From: Alphaproteobacteria bacterium
GTDB taxonomy: Bacteria; Pseudomonadota; Alphaproteobacteria; UBA8366
Direction of reading: 5' to 3'
DNA: 64,000 nucleotides
NCBI GenBank assembly: GCA_009377445.1
Contig: WHUA01000020.1
Coordinates: 1-64,000, forward strand
Below the pieces are notes generated by a model. The model saw only the letters and a list, made by a program, of their open reading frames with translations, was not told the origin of the DNA and did no database searches. The translations under genes were made by a program, and so were the position numbers. Below are positions 44,551 through 52,924 of this stretch, piece after piece (position 1 is the first letter of the stretch; the number at the start of each line of letters is the position of its first letter).

Positions 44551-45471
44551 TCAGTCGAGCGGCAGTCCCGGGTGGATCTTGCGGGAGTCGCCGAGCTCGA
44601 CGAACTTGTTCTTGAGCATCGGCATCGCGACTTCCTCGATCAGCTCCGGCGTCCAGCCGCCCTGGTGGTGCACCATCTGCAGCGGCCGCGGCTGGCCGTA
44701 GAGCGTCAGCTCGGCGGCGCGCTGGTGGAACACCTGCCCGGTCACATAGCCCGCCTTCTCCGACGCCAGGAAGACGCAGAGCGGCGCGATCGCATCGGCC
44801 CGGCTGCGGCGCAGGCGCTCCTCGCGGACCGCCGCCGCCGTCGGGTCCTTCGGCGTCGGCACCGAGCGCGTCATGCGGGTGTCGGCCGAGGGGCAGATCA
44901 CGTTGCTGGTGATGCCCTTGGACTTGTTCTCGGCCGCGATGATGGCGGACAGCGTGACGATGCCCATCTTGGCCGAGCCGTAGTTCGCCTGGCCGACGTT
45001 GCCGAGCAGCCCCGAGGTCGAGCCGACCATGATGAGGCGGCCGTACTCCTGCTCGCGGAACAGGTTGATCGCCGCGCGCGCCACGTTGAAATGGCCCGTC
45101 AGGTGGACGTCGATCACCGCCTGCCATTCCTCCGGCGCCATGTTGTGGAACATGCGGTCGCGCAGGATGCCCGCCGGGTTGAAGACGATGTGCAGCCCGC
45201 CGAAGGCGTCGCGCGCCTGCTTCACCATGGCCAGGCAGTCTTCCAGCTTCGTGACCGAGCCGAAATTGGCGACCGCGTCGCCGCCGGCCTCCTTGATCTC
45301 CGCCGCGATCTGTTCCGCCGGGCTCTTGTCGCCGCCCTCGCCGCTACCGCTCACGCCGGGATCGTTGACCACGACCTTGGCGCCGTTCGCCGCCATCAGC
45401 TTGGCGACCTCGGCCCCCACGCCGCGCCCGGACCCGGTGCAGATCGCCACGCGACCATCAAGCATGCCCAT
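44551..45471 (-). CDS. SDR family oxidoreductase (3-hydroxyacyl-CoA dehydrogenase-like)
   Basis: A 306-residue classical SDR with an extended C-terminus. The cofactor motif is CTGSGRGVGAEVAKLM near residue 14, catalytic Ser is in MVGSTSGLLG near 148 and Y-x3-K is in QANYGSAKMGIV near 160. The long acidic-site insert (VNDPGVSGSGEGGDKSPAEQ) resembles the dehydrogenase part of type 2 multifunctional enzymes acting on (3R)-hydroxyacyl-CoA. Starts at 45471 and 45465 (MGMLDG) are near equal; an upstream ATG at 45510 is also in frame. It is divergent from the next SDR. Confidence 0.87.
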   Translation of the reverse strand: MGMLDGRVAICTGSGRGVGAEVAKLMAANGAKVVVNDPGVSGSGEGGDKSPAEQIAAEIKEAGGDAVANFGSVTKLEDCLAMVKQARDAFGGLHIVFNPAGILRDRMFHNMAPEEWQAVIDVHLTGHFNVARAAINLFREQEYGRLIMVGSTSGLLGNVGQANYGSAKMGIVTLSAIIAAENKSKGITSNVICPSADTRMTRSVPTPKDPTAAAVREERLRRSRADAIAPLCVFLASEKAGYVTGQVFHQRAAELTLYGQPRPLQMVHHQGGWTPELIEEVAMPMLKNKFVELGDSRKIHPGLPLD

Positions 45472-45635
45472 TTTTCCGTTGCTCCCATTGTTTGCCGTGT
45501 TTGCTGTCATTCGGCGGTCCGAATTTAGCGCGAAATGCGGTGCGAACGCCAAATCGGTGCCGCACGTCCATTGGTGGCGCCGCCAACCGGCGCTATACTC
45601 CGCCGAAATTCAATGGGTCGCCGGGAGGATAGCTC

Positions 45636-46427
45636 ATGGACTTGGCGTTGAAGAACAAATCCGTCGTCGTCACGGGCGGCAACCGCGGGATCGGCCGGGG
45701 CATTGCGCTGGCCTTTGCCGGCGAAGGCGCCAACGTCGCGATCGTCGGGCGGGACGCCAAGGCGCTGGCCGCGGTCAAGGGCGAGATCGAGGCCAAGGGC
45801 GTCAAGGCGCTCGCCATCGCGGCGGACCTGTTCACCGCGGAGGGATGCAGCCGCGCGGTCAATGAGACGGCGGAGACCTTCGGCGGGCTCGACGTGCTGG
45901 TCAACAACGCATCGACCTCCGTCAGCGGCCGGCTCGAGACGCTCACCGACGAGCAGCTCATGGAGCGGCTGACCGGCAAGACGCTCGCCTACATGCGCTG
46001 CTGCCGCGCCGCGCTGCCGTGGCTCCGCAAGGCCGGCGGCGGCCGCATCGTCTGCATCGGCGGGGGCGCGGCCCGCCGGGCCGAGAAGACGTCGCTGCCG
46101 AGCGGCCTCGGCAACTCGGCGCTGACCAATTTCGTCAAGCACTTCAGCAACGACGTTGCGGCGGAGAAGATCACCGTCAACGTCGTCCATCCGCCCTTCA
46201 CCAAAACGGACCGCTACCCGGGCCGCCTCGAGGCGCGGGCGAAGCAACTCGGCGTCAGCCTCGAGGAGGCGGAGAAGTCCTTCGTCGCCAACTTCCCCAT
46301 CGGCCGGCTCATCGAGCCGGCGGACATCGCGCCGTTGGTCCTGTTCCTCGCCTCCCCGCACGCCGCCGCGCTCACGGGCCAGGCCATCGCGATCGACGGC
46401 GGCTCGACTCCGGGCATTTTCTATTGA
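45636..46427 (+). CDS. SDR family protein lacking the catalytic Tyr-Lys pair
   Basis: A 263-residue Rossmann protein, ATG 45636 after GGGAGGA. The cofactor motif VTGGNRGIGRGIALAFAGEG (residue 11 on) and NNAST are intact, as is the C-terminal LTGQAIAIDGGSTPGI. At the active site the usual Ser is replaced (VCIGGGAARRAEK) and the Y-x3-K position reads SGLGNSALTNF, so Tyr and Lys appear to be Ser and Asn. It may bind a nucleotide or CoA derivative without normal SDR chemistry, or use other residues. It is divergent from the CaiB/SDR unit. Confidence 0.85.
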   Translation: MDLALKNKSVVVTGGNRGIGRGIALAFAGEGANVAIVGRDAKALAAVKGEIEAKGVKALAIAADLFTAEGCSRAVNETAETFGGLDVLVNNASTSVSGRLETLTDEQLMERLTGKTLAYMRCCRAALPWLRKAGGGRIVCIGGGAARRAEKTSLPSGLGNSALTNFVKHFSNDVAAEKITVNVVHPPFTKTDRYPGRLEARAKQLGVSLEEAEKSFVANFPIGRLIEPADIAPLVLFLASPHAAALTGQAIAIDGGSTPGIFY

Positions 46428-46921
46428 GCGGCGGCTAGAAACCGTCGGCCAGATGGGCGGAGCAGGTCGGTCACGCCGGCGCCACGGACACCGCGGATAA
46501 ACCCACTGCTGTCCGGTTCCCGTTGCGTATGGTCGCGGAGGATGGCGGATCGTCGGGCGTATACAGCAACCGACTGTTCCAGGACGCGAAACCGATGCGG
46601 CTCCGGCACCCGTCCGTGGATTGCCGCAACAAGTGCGGCAATGACGATAAGTATTTGGTTATAAATAATATCGTCACTCGCAGACTTGTTCCGCGAGTCC
46701 ATATGGGCCGATCCAGCGACCCGCCGAACGCTCAACCGGACAGTAGTGGGATAAACCGCGGTGTGACGACTTTCTTGAAGCTATAGGCTCCGTGAATTGC
46801 CGTGGCTTGTCCGCGGACATCCGGCTCCCGCGACGTATCGGCAAAAGCGACTTACTCCCTTCCCCCTAGCTTAAAGTTGTGTCAGGTTCATTAATTCTTT
46901 CGTCAGTCTGGGAGAGGGACA
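46428..46921. other. 494-base intergenic block of composite family C repeats
   Basis: No gene is supported. The block contains fragments with CACTGCTGTCCGGTT (46505 on), then the composite element at 46582-46746, then another family C half (GGGATAAACCGCGGTGTGACG). The last 110 bases before the TTG start at 46922 look non-repetitive and contain GGGAGAGG as a ribosome site. Confidence 0.75.
46582..46746 (-). repeat. composite repeat of about 165 bases (family C), copy 1
   Basis: From GGACGCGAAACCGATGCGG to CTCAACCGGACAGTAG. It contains the stem-loop ATTGCCGCAACAAGTGCGGCAAT, an AT-rich core and a second stem-loop with CTCGCAGACTTGTTCCGCGAG. Reverse-complemented, it matches 58368-58534 along nearly its whole length with scattered differences. 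Confidence 0.85.
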
Positions 46922-47425
46922 TTGGACGTCCAGGTATATTCAGCCCCCGGGACGGAGCTCATTGAAATAACAAGATACCCGATCGAGCTCGTGCGGGAGG
47001 TGGAGTCCGACACCGATATCGGCATTCTCTACGCACGCTGGCAGTCGCTCGGCGCGCCGCCGCACAAGAACAGGTTCCGGCCGCACAGCGCCAACGCCGC
47101 CTGCTTCCGCGTTTCCAGCCCGATTCCGCTGGACTACGTCTACACGTCCACCGACGAACCGACCCAGTTCCTGCCGATGCGCAAGCTCGGCAACGGCCTG
47201 ATGCAGCGGCAGGCCATGGACGACCTGATGATGGTCAAGGAGTGCTGCAACCCGCTCTATCAACAGGTCATCCACAGGATCGGGCGCACCGAGCTATGCT
47301 TCCGGCGCATACTGCTGCCGGTGATCAATGACGTAAGACGGGTCGAGCTGATCTATACGGCGACGCGGCAATTTGGTACGGTCGAGGCGGAATACTTCGA
47401 CGCGGACGACTTGGAACTGGTATGA
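46922..47425 (+). CDS. PAS-like small protein, first of a tandem pair
   Basis: A 167-residue soluble protein. The only start that fits is TTG at 46922, preceded by GAGAGGG. It has ILYARWQSL near residue 38, SPIPLDYVYTST near 70 and FRRILLPVINDVRRVELIYTATRQF near 130-155. These landmarks resemble the alphaproteobacterial PAS_5-type domain and are shared with the next gene, so the pair are diverged paralogues. The ligand and partner are unknown. The stop overlaps the next ATG by four bases. Confidence 0.7.
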   Translation: MDVQVYSAPGTELIEITRYPIELVREVESDTDIGILYARWQSLGAPPHKNRFRPHSANAACFRVSSPIPLDYVYTSTDEPTQFLPMRKLGNGLMQRQAMDDLMMVKECCNPLYQQVIHRIGRTELCFRRILLPVINDVRRVELIYTATRQFGTVEAEYFDADDLELV

Positions 47426-47982
47426 GCCTCAAGGTTTTCACGGTTAAGCAATTCGGCGAGAACCGCTGGCTGACGCGCGCACGGTTTCCCGTCGACAAGC
47501 TGCTAGCGATCGAGCAGCTCAATCAGCGGCTGGGCGGCGCCGCGACCGGCATTCAAAGAGCCTACGAATACTGGCAGCAGCGTAAGCGCGGCGCGCGAGT
47601 CGAGGCCGATAGCTACGAGCTCGAGCCCAGCAACGACGTCGCGACGTCGCTGATCGACGTCACGCCGGAAAGCCCGCTCCAATACCGGTTCACGTCGACG
47701 CAGTTCAAGATCGTCCGCTGGATGGCGGACAGGCGGCTGGACGAGTTCCCGCACCGGGACATCGTCAACGCCTGCAGCGCCGAATATCTGTCCTGCAAGG
47801 CCGCCGCGGAGCCGGTCGGCCATCACATCTCGCACGACCTCGACGGGTTCAGGCGAGATTACCTGCGGCTGCTACTTCCCTTAACGGATCCGATGGGACG
47901 CGTGTCCGCATTGGTGTGCGTGTCGCGGCATCTCGAGTCGCCAGCTCTTGCCGGATCGTCTCCAGCCACTCCCGCCGGCTAG
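47422..47982 (+). CDS. PAS-like small protein, second of a tandem pair
   Basis: A 186-residue paralogue of the preceding protein: YEYWQQR near residue 50, ESPLQYRFTST near 90, EFPHRDIVNACSAEYLSCKA near 112 and YLRLLLPLTDPMGRVSALV near 155. It is translationally coupled to the first gene (ATGA). The last 45 codons (ending in Ser/Pro/Ala-rich sequence) overlap the 3' end of the gene on the other strand by 134 bases. The function is unknown. Confidence 0.7.
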   Translation: MSLKVFTVKQFGENRWLTRARFPVDKLLAIEQLNQRLGGAATGIQRAYEYWQQRKRGARVEADSYELEPSNDVATSLIDVTPESPLQYRFTSTQFKIVRWMADRRLDEFPHRDIVNACSAEYLSCKAAAEPVGHHISHDLDGFRRDYLRLLLPLTDPMGRVSALVCVSRHLESPALAGSSPATPAG

Positions 47983-48616
47983 ACCAGGATAGCTGGACGT
48001 CGTCCGCCTGGGGCTTCCCGGGCAGCCCGCCCTTGATGAACGGCCGAACGTGCGCGAAGGCGAAGCCGTCGAGCGCCATGGCGCGCCGCTGCGGCGTGTT
48101 CAACTGCAGCCCGCAGAAGTAATCGGCCTGGAAATGCCGCAGCGCGATGGTGCGCGAGACGCGGTTGAAGATGAGCAGCCCGTTGCCGCGCCAGTCGGGG
48201 CGGATGTAGAGCCCGCCGCCATAGATGACGCGTCCCGAGAGCCGGGCATCGATCGATTCGTCGACGCCGCCCGGCGCCGCATCGAGGCTCGGCGTCAGGT
48301 TCGCGAACAAAGTCTGGGCCAGGCAATCCTGAACGAAATCCTGGGTGACGATCAGCCTTTGCGCCTGGCATCCGACGACGTCGCCGCTCGCCGGGTGCTT
48401 CACGTATACCCAGAAGCTGTTCCCCGGGTGCAGGTGGCACCTGCGCGGGTCGTGGCTGCTGGGGACGCCGTGGGTATCTTCCTGCCGGGCGATGTAATCC
48501 ACGAAGGCCTTCATGTCGTGGCCGACATGCAGCGTCAATCCGAGCGCGCCGAGATGCGTTCGCGTCAGATCGATGTGGGCCTGGATATCGGAGAAATCTT
48601 GCTTGATCAGCCGCAT
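47849..48616 (-). CDS. unrecognised protein with GNAT-like motif
   Basis: A 255-residue protein, ATG 48616. GGGLYIRPDWRGNGLLIFNRVSRTI near residues 130-155 looks like the acetyl-CoA-binding motif A of GNAT acetyltransferases, and HPGNSFWVYVKHPASGDVVGCQAQ near 65 like the preceding strands. The assignment is tentative. The C-terminal 45 residues (Arg/Thr/Pro-rich) are encoded antisense to the end of the PAS-like gene. The codon pattern supports it as a real gene over most of its length. Confidence 0.65.
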   Translation of the reverse strand: MRLIKQDFSDIQAHIDLTRTHLGALGLTLHVGHDMKAFVDYIARQEDTHGVPSSHDPRRCHLHPGNSFWVYVKHPASGDVVGCQAQRLIVTQDFVQDCLAQTLFANLTPSLDAAPGGVDESIDARLSGRVIYGGGLYIRPDWRGNGLLIFNRVSRTIALRHFQADYFCGLQLNTPQRRAMALDGFAFAHVRPFIKGGLPGKPQADDVQLSWSSRREWLETIRQELATRDAATRTPMRTRVPSDPLREVAAAGNLA

Positions 48617-48786
48617 GGTTCTTCCCTCCGGCTCGACTGTCGCGTCGCGAGCCCAAACCACACGGCCGATACTGCGTCGAATTGGTTAATAAAGGTTTAG
48701 CTGCCCGGATCGCCGCGGCCGGACTCGCGCGGACCGCCCCGAGGCGGTTAAGATCGGGAACGGCCTTTTACAGGGGAGACCTGCCC

Positions 48787-49272
48787 GTGTCCGATGACAT
48801 CGAGTTTCCGGTCGAAGCGACGCACATCATGATGTTCGCGCGCGCGGTCGGCGACGACAACCCGATCTACCGCGACGCCGGCTACGCGGCGAAGACCGAG
48901 TGCGGCGGCATCATCGCGCCCCCGACCTTTCCGCGGGCGGTGTCGCAGTTCGATCCCGAGTATGCGATGCGCCTGAAGCCGGGCCAGAAGTGGTTCGGCT
49001 CGGGCAAGAATCCGACCGGCTTGGACGGCCCGGCGCCGACCAGCGGAGGGCTGCACGCCGAGCAGCATTTCGAATACCACCGCCAGCTCCGGCCCGGCGA
49101 CATGCTCACCGTGACCACCACGGTCGGCCGGACCTGGGAGAAGGAGAGCCAGCGCGCGGGCAAGCTGATGTTCACCGAGCGGGTCCAGGAATACCGCGAC
49201 CAGAAGGGCGAGCTGGTCATCACGTCGCGCGCCATCGGGGTGAAGACCGAGCGCCCGGTCAAGCAGAGCTGA
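48787..49272 (+). CDS. MaoC-like hydratase, N-terminal/FAS1-like dehydratase domain
   Basis: A 161-residue hotdog-fold protein starting with GTG 48787, preceded by GGGGAGA. FPVEATHIMMFARAVGDDNPIYRD near residue 8-30 and GGIIAPPTFPRAVSQFDPE near 42 are typical of the FAS1-like dehydratase (MaoC N-terminal) domain, and HAEQHFEYHRQLRPGDMLTV near 90 follows. It precedes the second MaoC gene by 20 bases, and the two probably form one heterodimeric (R)-specific enoyl-CoA hydratase. Confidence 0.88.
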   Translation: MSDDIEFPVEATHIMMFARAVGDDNPIYRDAGYAAKTECGGIIAPPTFPRAVSQFDPEYAMRLKPGQKWFGSGKNPTGLDGPAPTSGGLHAEQHFEYHRQLRPGDMLTVTTTVGRTWEKESQRAGKLMFTERVQEYRDQKGELVITSRAIGVKTERPVKQS

Positions 49273-49292
49273 GCACGGGAGGAGAACAGGAT

Positions 49293-49715
49293 ATGCCGCT
49301 GAGCGCCAAGAAACTGAAGGTCGGCGACACGCATCGGGAAGTGGTGGTCGACGACCTCACCCGCACGCAGCTCGTCATGTATGCCGGCGCATCGGGCGAC
49401 TACAACCCGATCCATACCGACGACCTCTATACCCGCGAGGTGGCCGGTTATCCGGGCGTGTTCGCGCACGGCATGCTGTCGATGGGGCTGACCGGCAAGA
49501 TGCTGACCAACTATGTCGGCGACGGGCGGCTTACGAAATACGGCGTGCGCTTCACCAACCAGGTGTGGCCGGGCGACACGCTGACCGCCAAGGCCACCGT
49601 CGCCGCCGTCCGCAGCGAGAACGGCGAGCATTTCGTGGACCTGACGCTGGAGACGACCAACCAGGACGGAAAGGCGGTCGTCACCGGAACGGCCACCGCG
49701 CGCATCGATCCCTGA
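49293..49715 (+). CDS. MaoC-like (R)-specific enoyl-CoA hydratase, catalytic half
   Basis: A 140-residue hotdog-fold hydratase, ATG 49293 after GGGAGGAG. The catalytic Asp-His pair is in YAGASGDYNPIHTDD near residues 30-44. GVFAHGMLSMGLTGKML near 55 and KYGVRFTNQVWPGDTLTAKATV near 85 complete the MaoC signature. It would add water to an enoyl-CoA, likely with the preceding subunit. The iron-ADH homologue follows by 13 bases. Confidence 0.9.
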   Translation: MPLSAKKLKVGDTHREVVVDDLTRTQLVMYAGASGDYNPIHTDDLYTREVAGYPGVFAHGMLSMGLTGKMLTNYVGDGRLTKYGVRFTNQVWPGDTLTAKATVAAVRSENGEHFVDLTLETTNQDGKAVVTGTATARIDP

Positions 49716-49728
49716 GCGGACGGACCTC

Positions 49729-50949
49729 ATGGACCTCCGATCGAGGACCTTCCGCGCCGTCGGCTTCCCGCTCCGCCTCCATTCAGGCGAGAACGCGCTC
49801 GACCAGCTCGAGGACGAGGTGGAGCGGCGGAAGGCAAAGCGCGCCTATGTGATCTGCGGGCGGACCGTGGCCACGAAGACCGACCTGCTCGGCCGCATCG
49901 CCGCAAATCTCGGGCCGCTCTATGCCGGGGCGTTCCAGGCGATGGACAAGGATTCGAGCTGGCCCGCGGTGCGGGACGCGGTCGAGGCGGCGCGTGCGGC
50001 GGAAGCCGACCTGCTGATCGCGCTCGGCGGCGGCAGCGTCATCGTCGGCACGCGGGCGGTCGCCATCCTGCTGGCGGAAAAAGGCGACGCCTTCAGCCTG
50101 ATGACGCAGTACCCGGAGGGCAAGCCCGCCTACAGCCCGCGCCTGATGGCGCCGAAGCCGCCCATTATCAACGTGGTGACGACGCCGACCACGGCGATGA
50201 ACCGGGCCGGCACCGGGCTGAAGAACGAAGACCTCGACCACCGCATGGAGTTCTTCGACCCGAAGACGCGGCCCTGCGCCATCTTCTGGGATGCGGCGGC
50301 GCTGCTGACCGCGCCCGCGGCGCTGATCCGCTCGACGGCGACGACGGGCCATTCGAGCGCGTTGCGCGCGCTGGGCTCGGCCGCCATGAACCCGCTGGTC
50401 GAGGCGGACCGCCGGCACGCCTTCCGCCTGCTCAATACGGCCCTGCCCCGCGTCATGGAGGAGCCGGAGAACGCCGCGCTCCGCATCGACCTCTGCGCAG
50501 CCGCCTTCCTGCAGAACCGCGCGGACGACGACGACCAGGGCCGCCGCCGTGCGCGCGACCAAACCGGCAGCAACGCCTATGCGCTCGCGACCGCGCTGCA
50601 CATCCGCTACGACAATGTCTGGCAGGGCGAATCGACCTCGTCGGTCATCCCCGCCGTCACCCGGCTGACGCCGCCCGAGGACGTGGCCGCCGCCGCCCGC
50701 ATCGCCGGCGCCATCGGCGTGTGGAAGGACGGCATGACGTCCGAAGCGGCGGTGGACGCGACGGCGTCCGCGCTCGAAGCGCTCTACCGCCGCATCGGCA
50801 TGCCCGCGCGGCTCCGCGACCTCGACATCCCGAAGGCGGAGCTGCCGTTGCTCGCGCAGGATACGCTGAAGAATTTCAACGCCAACCCCGGCGACCGCCC
50901 CGGCGACTACACGGACCGCATGCTGCGCCTGCTCGAAGCGGCGTGGTGA
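49729..50949 (+). CDS. iron-containing alcohol dehydrogenase family protein with altered metal ligands
   Basis: A 406-residue member of the iron-ADH/maleylacetate-reductase fold. The nucleotide motif LLIALGGGSVIVGTRAVA near residue 94 and INVVTTPTTAMNRAGTG near 145 are family-typical. In the metal site the usual D-x3-H helix reads STATTGHSSALRALGS near 203, and the usual downstream His pair reads YALATALHIRYDNVWQGE near 282, so the four ligands (one Asp, three His) seem to be missing. Either catalysis differs or the protein has another role. It is in one unit with the two MaoC genes. Confidence 0.85.
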   Translation: MDLRSRTFRAVGFPLRLHSGENALDQLEDEVERRKAKRAYVICGRTVATKTDLLGRIAANLGPLYAGAFQAMDKDSSWPAVRDAVEAARAAEADLLIALGGGSVIVGTRAVAILLAEKGDAFSLMTQYPEGKPAYSPRLMAPKPPIINVVTTPTTAMNRAGTGLKNEDLDHRMEFFDPKTRPCAIFWDAAALLTAPAALIRSTATTGHSSALRALGSAAMNPLVEADRRHAFRLLNTALPRVMEEPENAALRIDLCAAAFLQNRADDDDQGRRRARDQTGSNAYALATALHIRYDNVWQGESTSSVIPAVTRLTPPEDVAAAARIAGAIGVWKDGMTSEAAVDATASALEALYRRIGMPARLRDLDIPKAELPLLAQDTLKNFNANPGDRPGDYTDRMLRLLEAAW

Positions 50950-50980
50950 GGGAGACGCGCTCATCGGTAGCTTGGAATAA

Positions 50981-51074
50981 GCGGGGTGCGTGCTTCGACA
51001 GGCTCAGCATGAGGGAGGATCTTCGTGGCATTGAGAAAAAACCTCATGCTGAGCCTGTCGAAGCACGCACCCCC
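50981..51074. repeat. family A palindromic repeat, with inverted spacer
   Basis: Long arms from GGGGTGCGTGCTTCGACAG (50982 on) to its complement (ending 51072) flank ATCTTCGTGGCATTGAG, which is the reverse complement of the spacer in the 4.7 kb copy. It lies between the iron-ADH and ABC genes. Confidence 0.85.
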
Positions 51075-51112
51075 CTTGTCCCAAGCATACATGCGCCACC
51101 AGCCGCTTTGAC

Positions 51113-52924
51113 ATGACCGTCGACCCCACCCTTCCGGCACTGCCGCAGACCTCGCACGGCGGCATACGCAGCTGGCTGCGGTTCCTCGTCCTGTTCCTGC
51201 GGCTGACCCTGCCCTACTGGAAGTCCGAAGCGCGATGGGCCGGTGGCGTCCTGACGGCGCTTCTCGTCGCGCTCACCGCCGCCCAGGTCGTCATCGCGAT
51301 CGCCTTCAACCTTTGGTACGAAAAGCTGTTCAGCGCCCTCGAGCAGCGCGCGCTGGCCCAGTTCCTCCTGCTCATCGCCGTGCTGGGCCTGATCATCGCC
51401 GGCAGCGCCGGCATCACGGCCACCCATCTCTGGGTCAAGCGCCGCATCCAGGTGAGCTGGCGCGATTGGCTCAGCCACCGCATCGTGAACGAGTGGATGA
51501 CCTCCGGCCGCCATTACCAGGTGGCGCAAATTCCCGGCGATCACGACAATCCCGACGGGCGGATCGCGGAAGACGCGCGCATCACCACCGAATACGCCGT
51601 CGACCTCGCCCATTCGCTCTTCTATTGCCTGCTCCTGCTCGTCAGCTTCACGCAGATTCTCTGGACCCTGTCGGGCCCGCCCCTGGTGCGGCTAGGCGAC
51701 GTCGATCTCTATCTGCCGGGCCACATGGTCTGGATCGCGCTCGTATATTCCGCGATCGGCTCGACCGTTGCGCTCATCCTCGGATGGCCGCTGGTCCGCG
51801 CCGCCAATGCCCGCCAGACGGCGGAGGCGAATTTCCGGTTCGGGCTGGTCCGCGCGCGGGAGAATTCGCTCGCCATCGCGCTGCTGAGCGGCGAGACGGA
51901 CGAACGGCGGAATCTTTACGATTTGTTCCGCGGCGCGGTTGCGGCCTGGAACCGGCAGACCGCCGCGCTGATGCGCATATTCCTGTTCAGCTCGAGCTGG
52001 TCCGTCCTGTCGCAGGTGTTTCCCATCCTCGTGTCGGCGCCGCGCTACATCGTCGGCGCGATCACGCTGGGCGTGCTCATGCAGACCGCGCAGGCGTTCC
52101 AGCAGATGGTCTCGGCGCTCTCCTGGCCGATCGACAATCTCTCCAAATCGGCCGAATGGCGCGCCTCCGTCGAGCGCGTGCTCGGGCTGCACGACGCCAT
52201 CGAAAGCCTCACGCGGCAGGCCGGCTCGGCCGGGCATCCCATGATCGCGCGCGAGCCTCTCGGCCGGCCGGCTCTCGCCTTCCAGGACTGCGCGATCGAC
52301 GAGCCCGACGGGCGCGAGGCGGTCGCGCGCTTCCGCATCGAGATCGCGGCGGGCGAGCGCGTGCTCGTGTCCGGCGATCCGGGCAGCACGGAAAAGCTGT
52401 TCAAAGCCGTCGCCGGCCTTTGGCCGTGGGGAAGCGGCCGCATCGGCCTGCCGAGCGACGGACCCATCTTTTTCATGCCGCACCGGCCCTACGTGCCGCT
52501 CGGCACGCTGCGCGACACGGTCTGCTATCCGACCGATCCGCGCGCCTGTGGCGACGATGCGATCCGCCGTGCGCTCCGGCGCGTCGGCCTCGACGAGCTC
52601 GCCGAGCGGCTGGACGACCGCGAGAGGTGGGATGACACGCTGCCTGCCGCGGAGCTGCAGCGCCTCGCCTTCGCCCGCCTGCTTATTCACACGCCGCGCT
52701 GGATCTTTCTACAGGATGCGACGGACTCGCTGTCTCCCGAGAACGAAGTCGTGATGATGGAGCTTCTGCACGATGCGTTTCCCGAAGCCGCGGTCATCAC
52801 GATCGGTCAACCGTCCATCTTCGGCGGCTTGTACAAGCGCCAGATCGTCATCGAGCGGTCGAACCAGCACGCACGGCTGCGGGAGATCGCGAGCGGTCCC
52901 GCTACGGCACGCGTGTCGCCGTGA
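51113..52924 (+). CDS. SbmA/YddA-like ABC permease-ATPase with degenerate ATPase motifs
   Basis: A 603-residue protein of the ABC_membrane_2 (SbmA/BacA-YddA, ABCD-like) type. The N-terminal half has about six helices and the family stretch NPDGRIAEDARITTEYAVDLAHSL near residue 145. The C-terminal half aligns with an ATPase domain through AVAGLWPWGSGRIGLP, but all four motifs are changed: Walker A reads GDPGSTEKLF near 421, the signature reads LPAAELQRLAFARLL near 510, Walker B reads WIFLQDATDSL near 529 and the H-loop His reads ITIGQPS near 560. It may work without ATP hydrolysis, as SbmA/BacA do. The 3' end overlaps the GH1 gene by 23 bases. Confidence 0.88.
   Translation: MTVDPTLPALPQTSHGGIRSWLRFLVLFLRLTLPYWKSEARWAGGVLTALLVALTAAQVVIAIAFNLWYEKLFSALEQRALAQFLLLIAVLGLIIAGSAGITATHLWVKRRIQVSWRDWLSHRIVNEWMTSGRHYQVAQIPGDHDNPDGRIAEDARITTEYAVDLAHSLFYCLLLLVSFTQILWTLSGPPLVRLGDVDLYLPGHMVWIALVYSAIGSTVALILGWPLVRAANARQTAEANFRFGLVRARENSLAIALLSGETDERRNLYDLFRGAVAAWNRQTAALMRIFLFSSSWSVLSQVFPILVSAPRYIVGAITLGVLMQTAQAFQQMVSALSWPIDNLSKSAEWRASVERVLGLHDAIESLTRQAGSAGHPMIAREPLGRPALAFQDCAIDEPDGREAVARFRIEIAAGERVLVSGDPGSTEKLFKAVAGLWPWGSGRIGLPSDGPIFFMPHRPYVPLGTLRDTVCYPTDPRACGDDAIRRALRRVGLDELAERLDDRERWDDTLPAAELQRLAFARLLIHTPRWIFLQDATDSLSPENEVVMMELLHDAFPEAAVITIGQPSIFGGLYKRQIVIERSNQHARLREIASGPATARVSP

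Noticed and set aside
46441..46786. Short frames in the repeat block before the PAS-like genes
   Set aside because: They are encoded by stem-loop repeats, lack ribosome sites and show no conserved protein features.
51113..52924. Calling the SbmA-like ABC gene a pseudogene
   Set aside because: The frame is intact over 603 codons and both domains have normal length; loss of motifs without frameshifts fits altered function at least as well.
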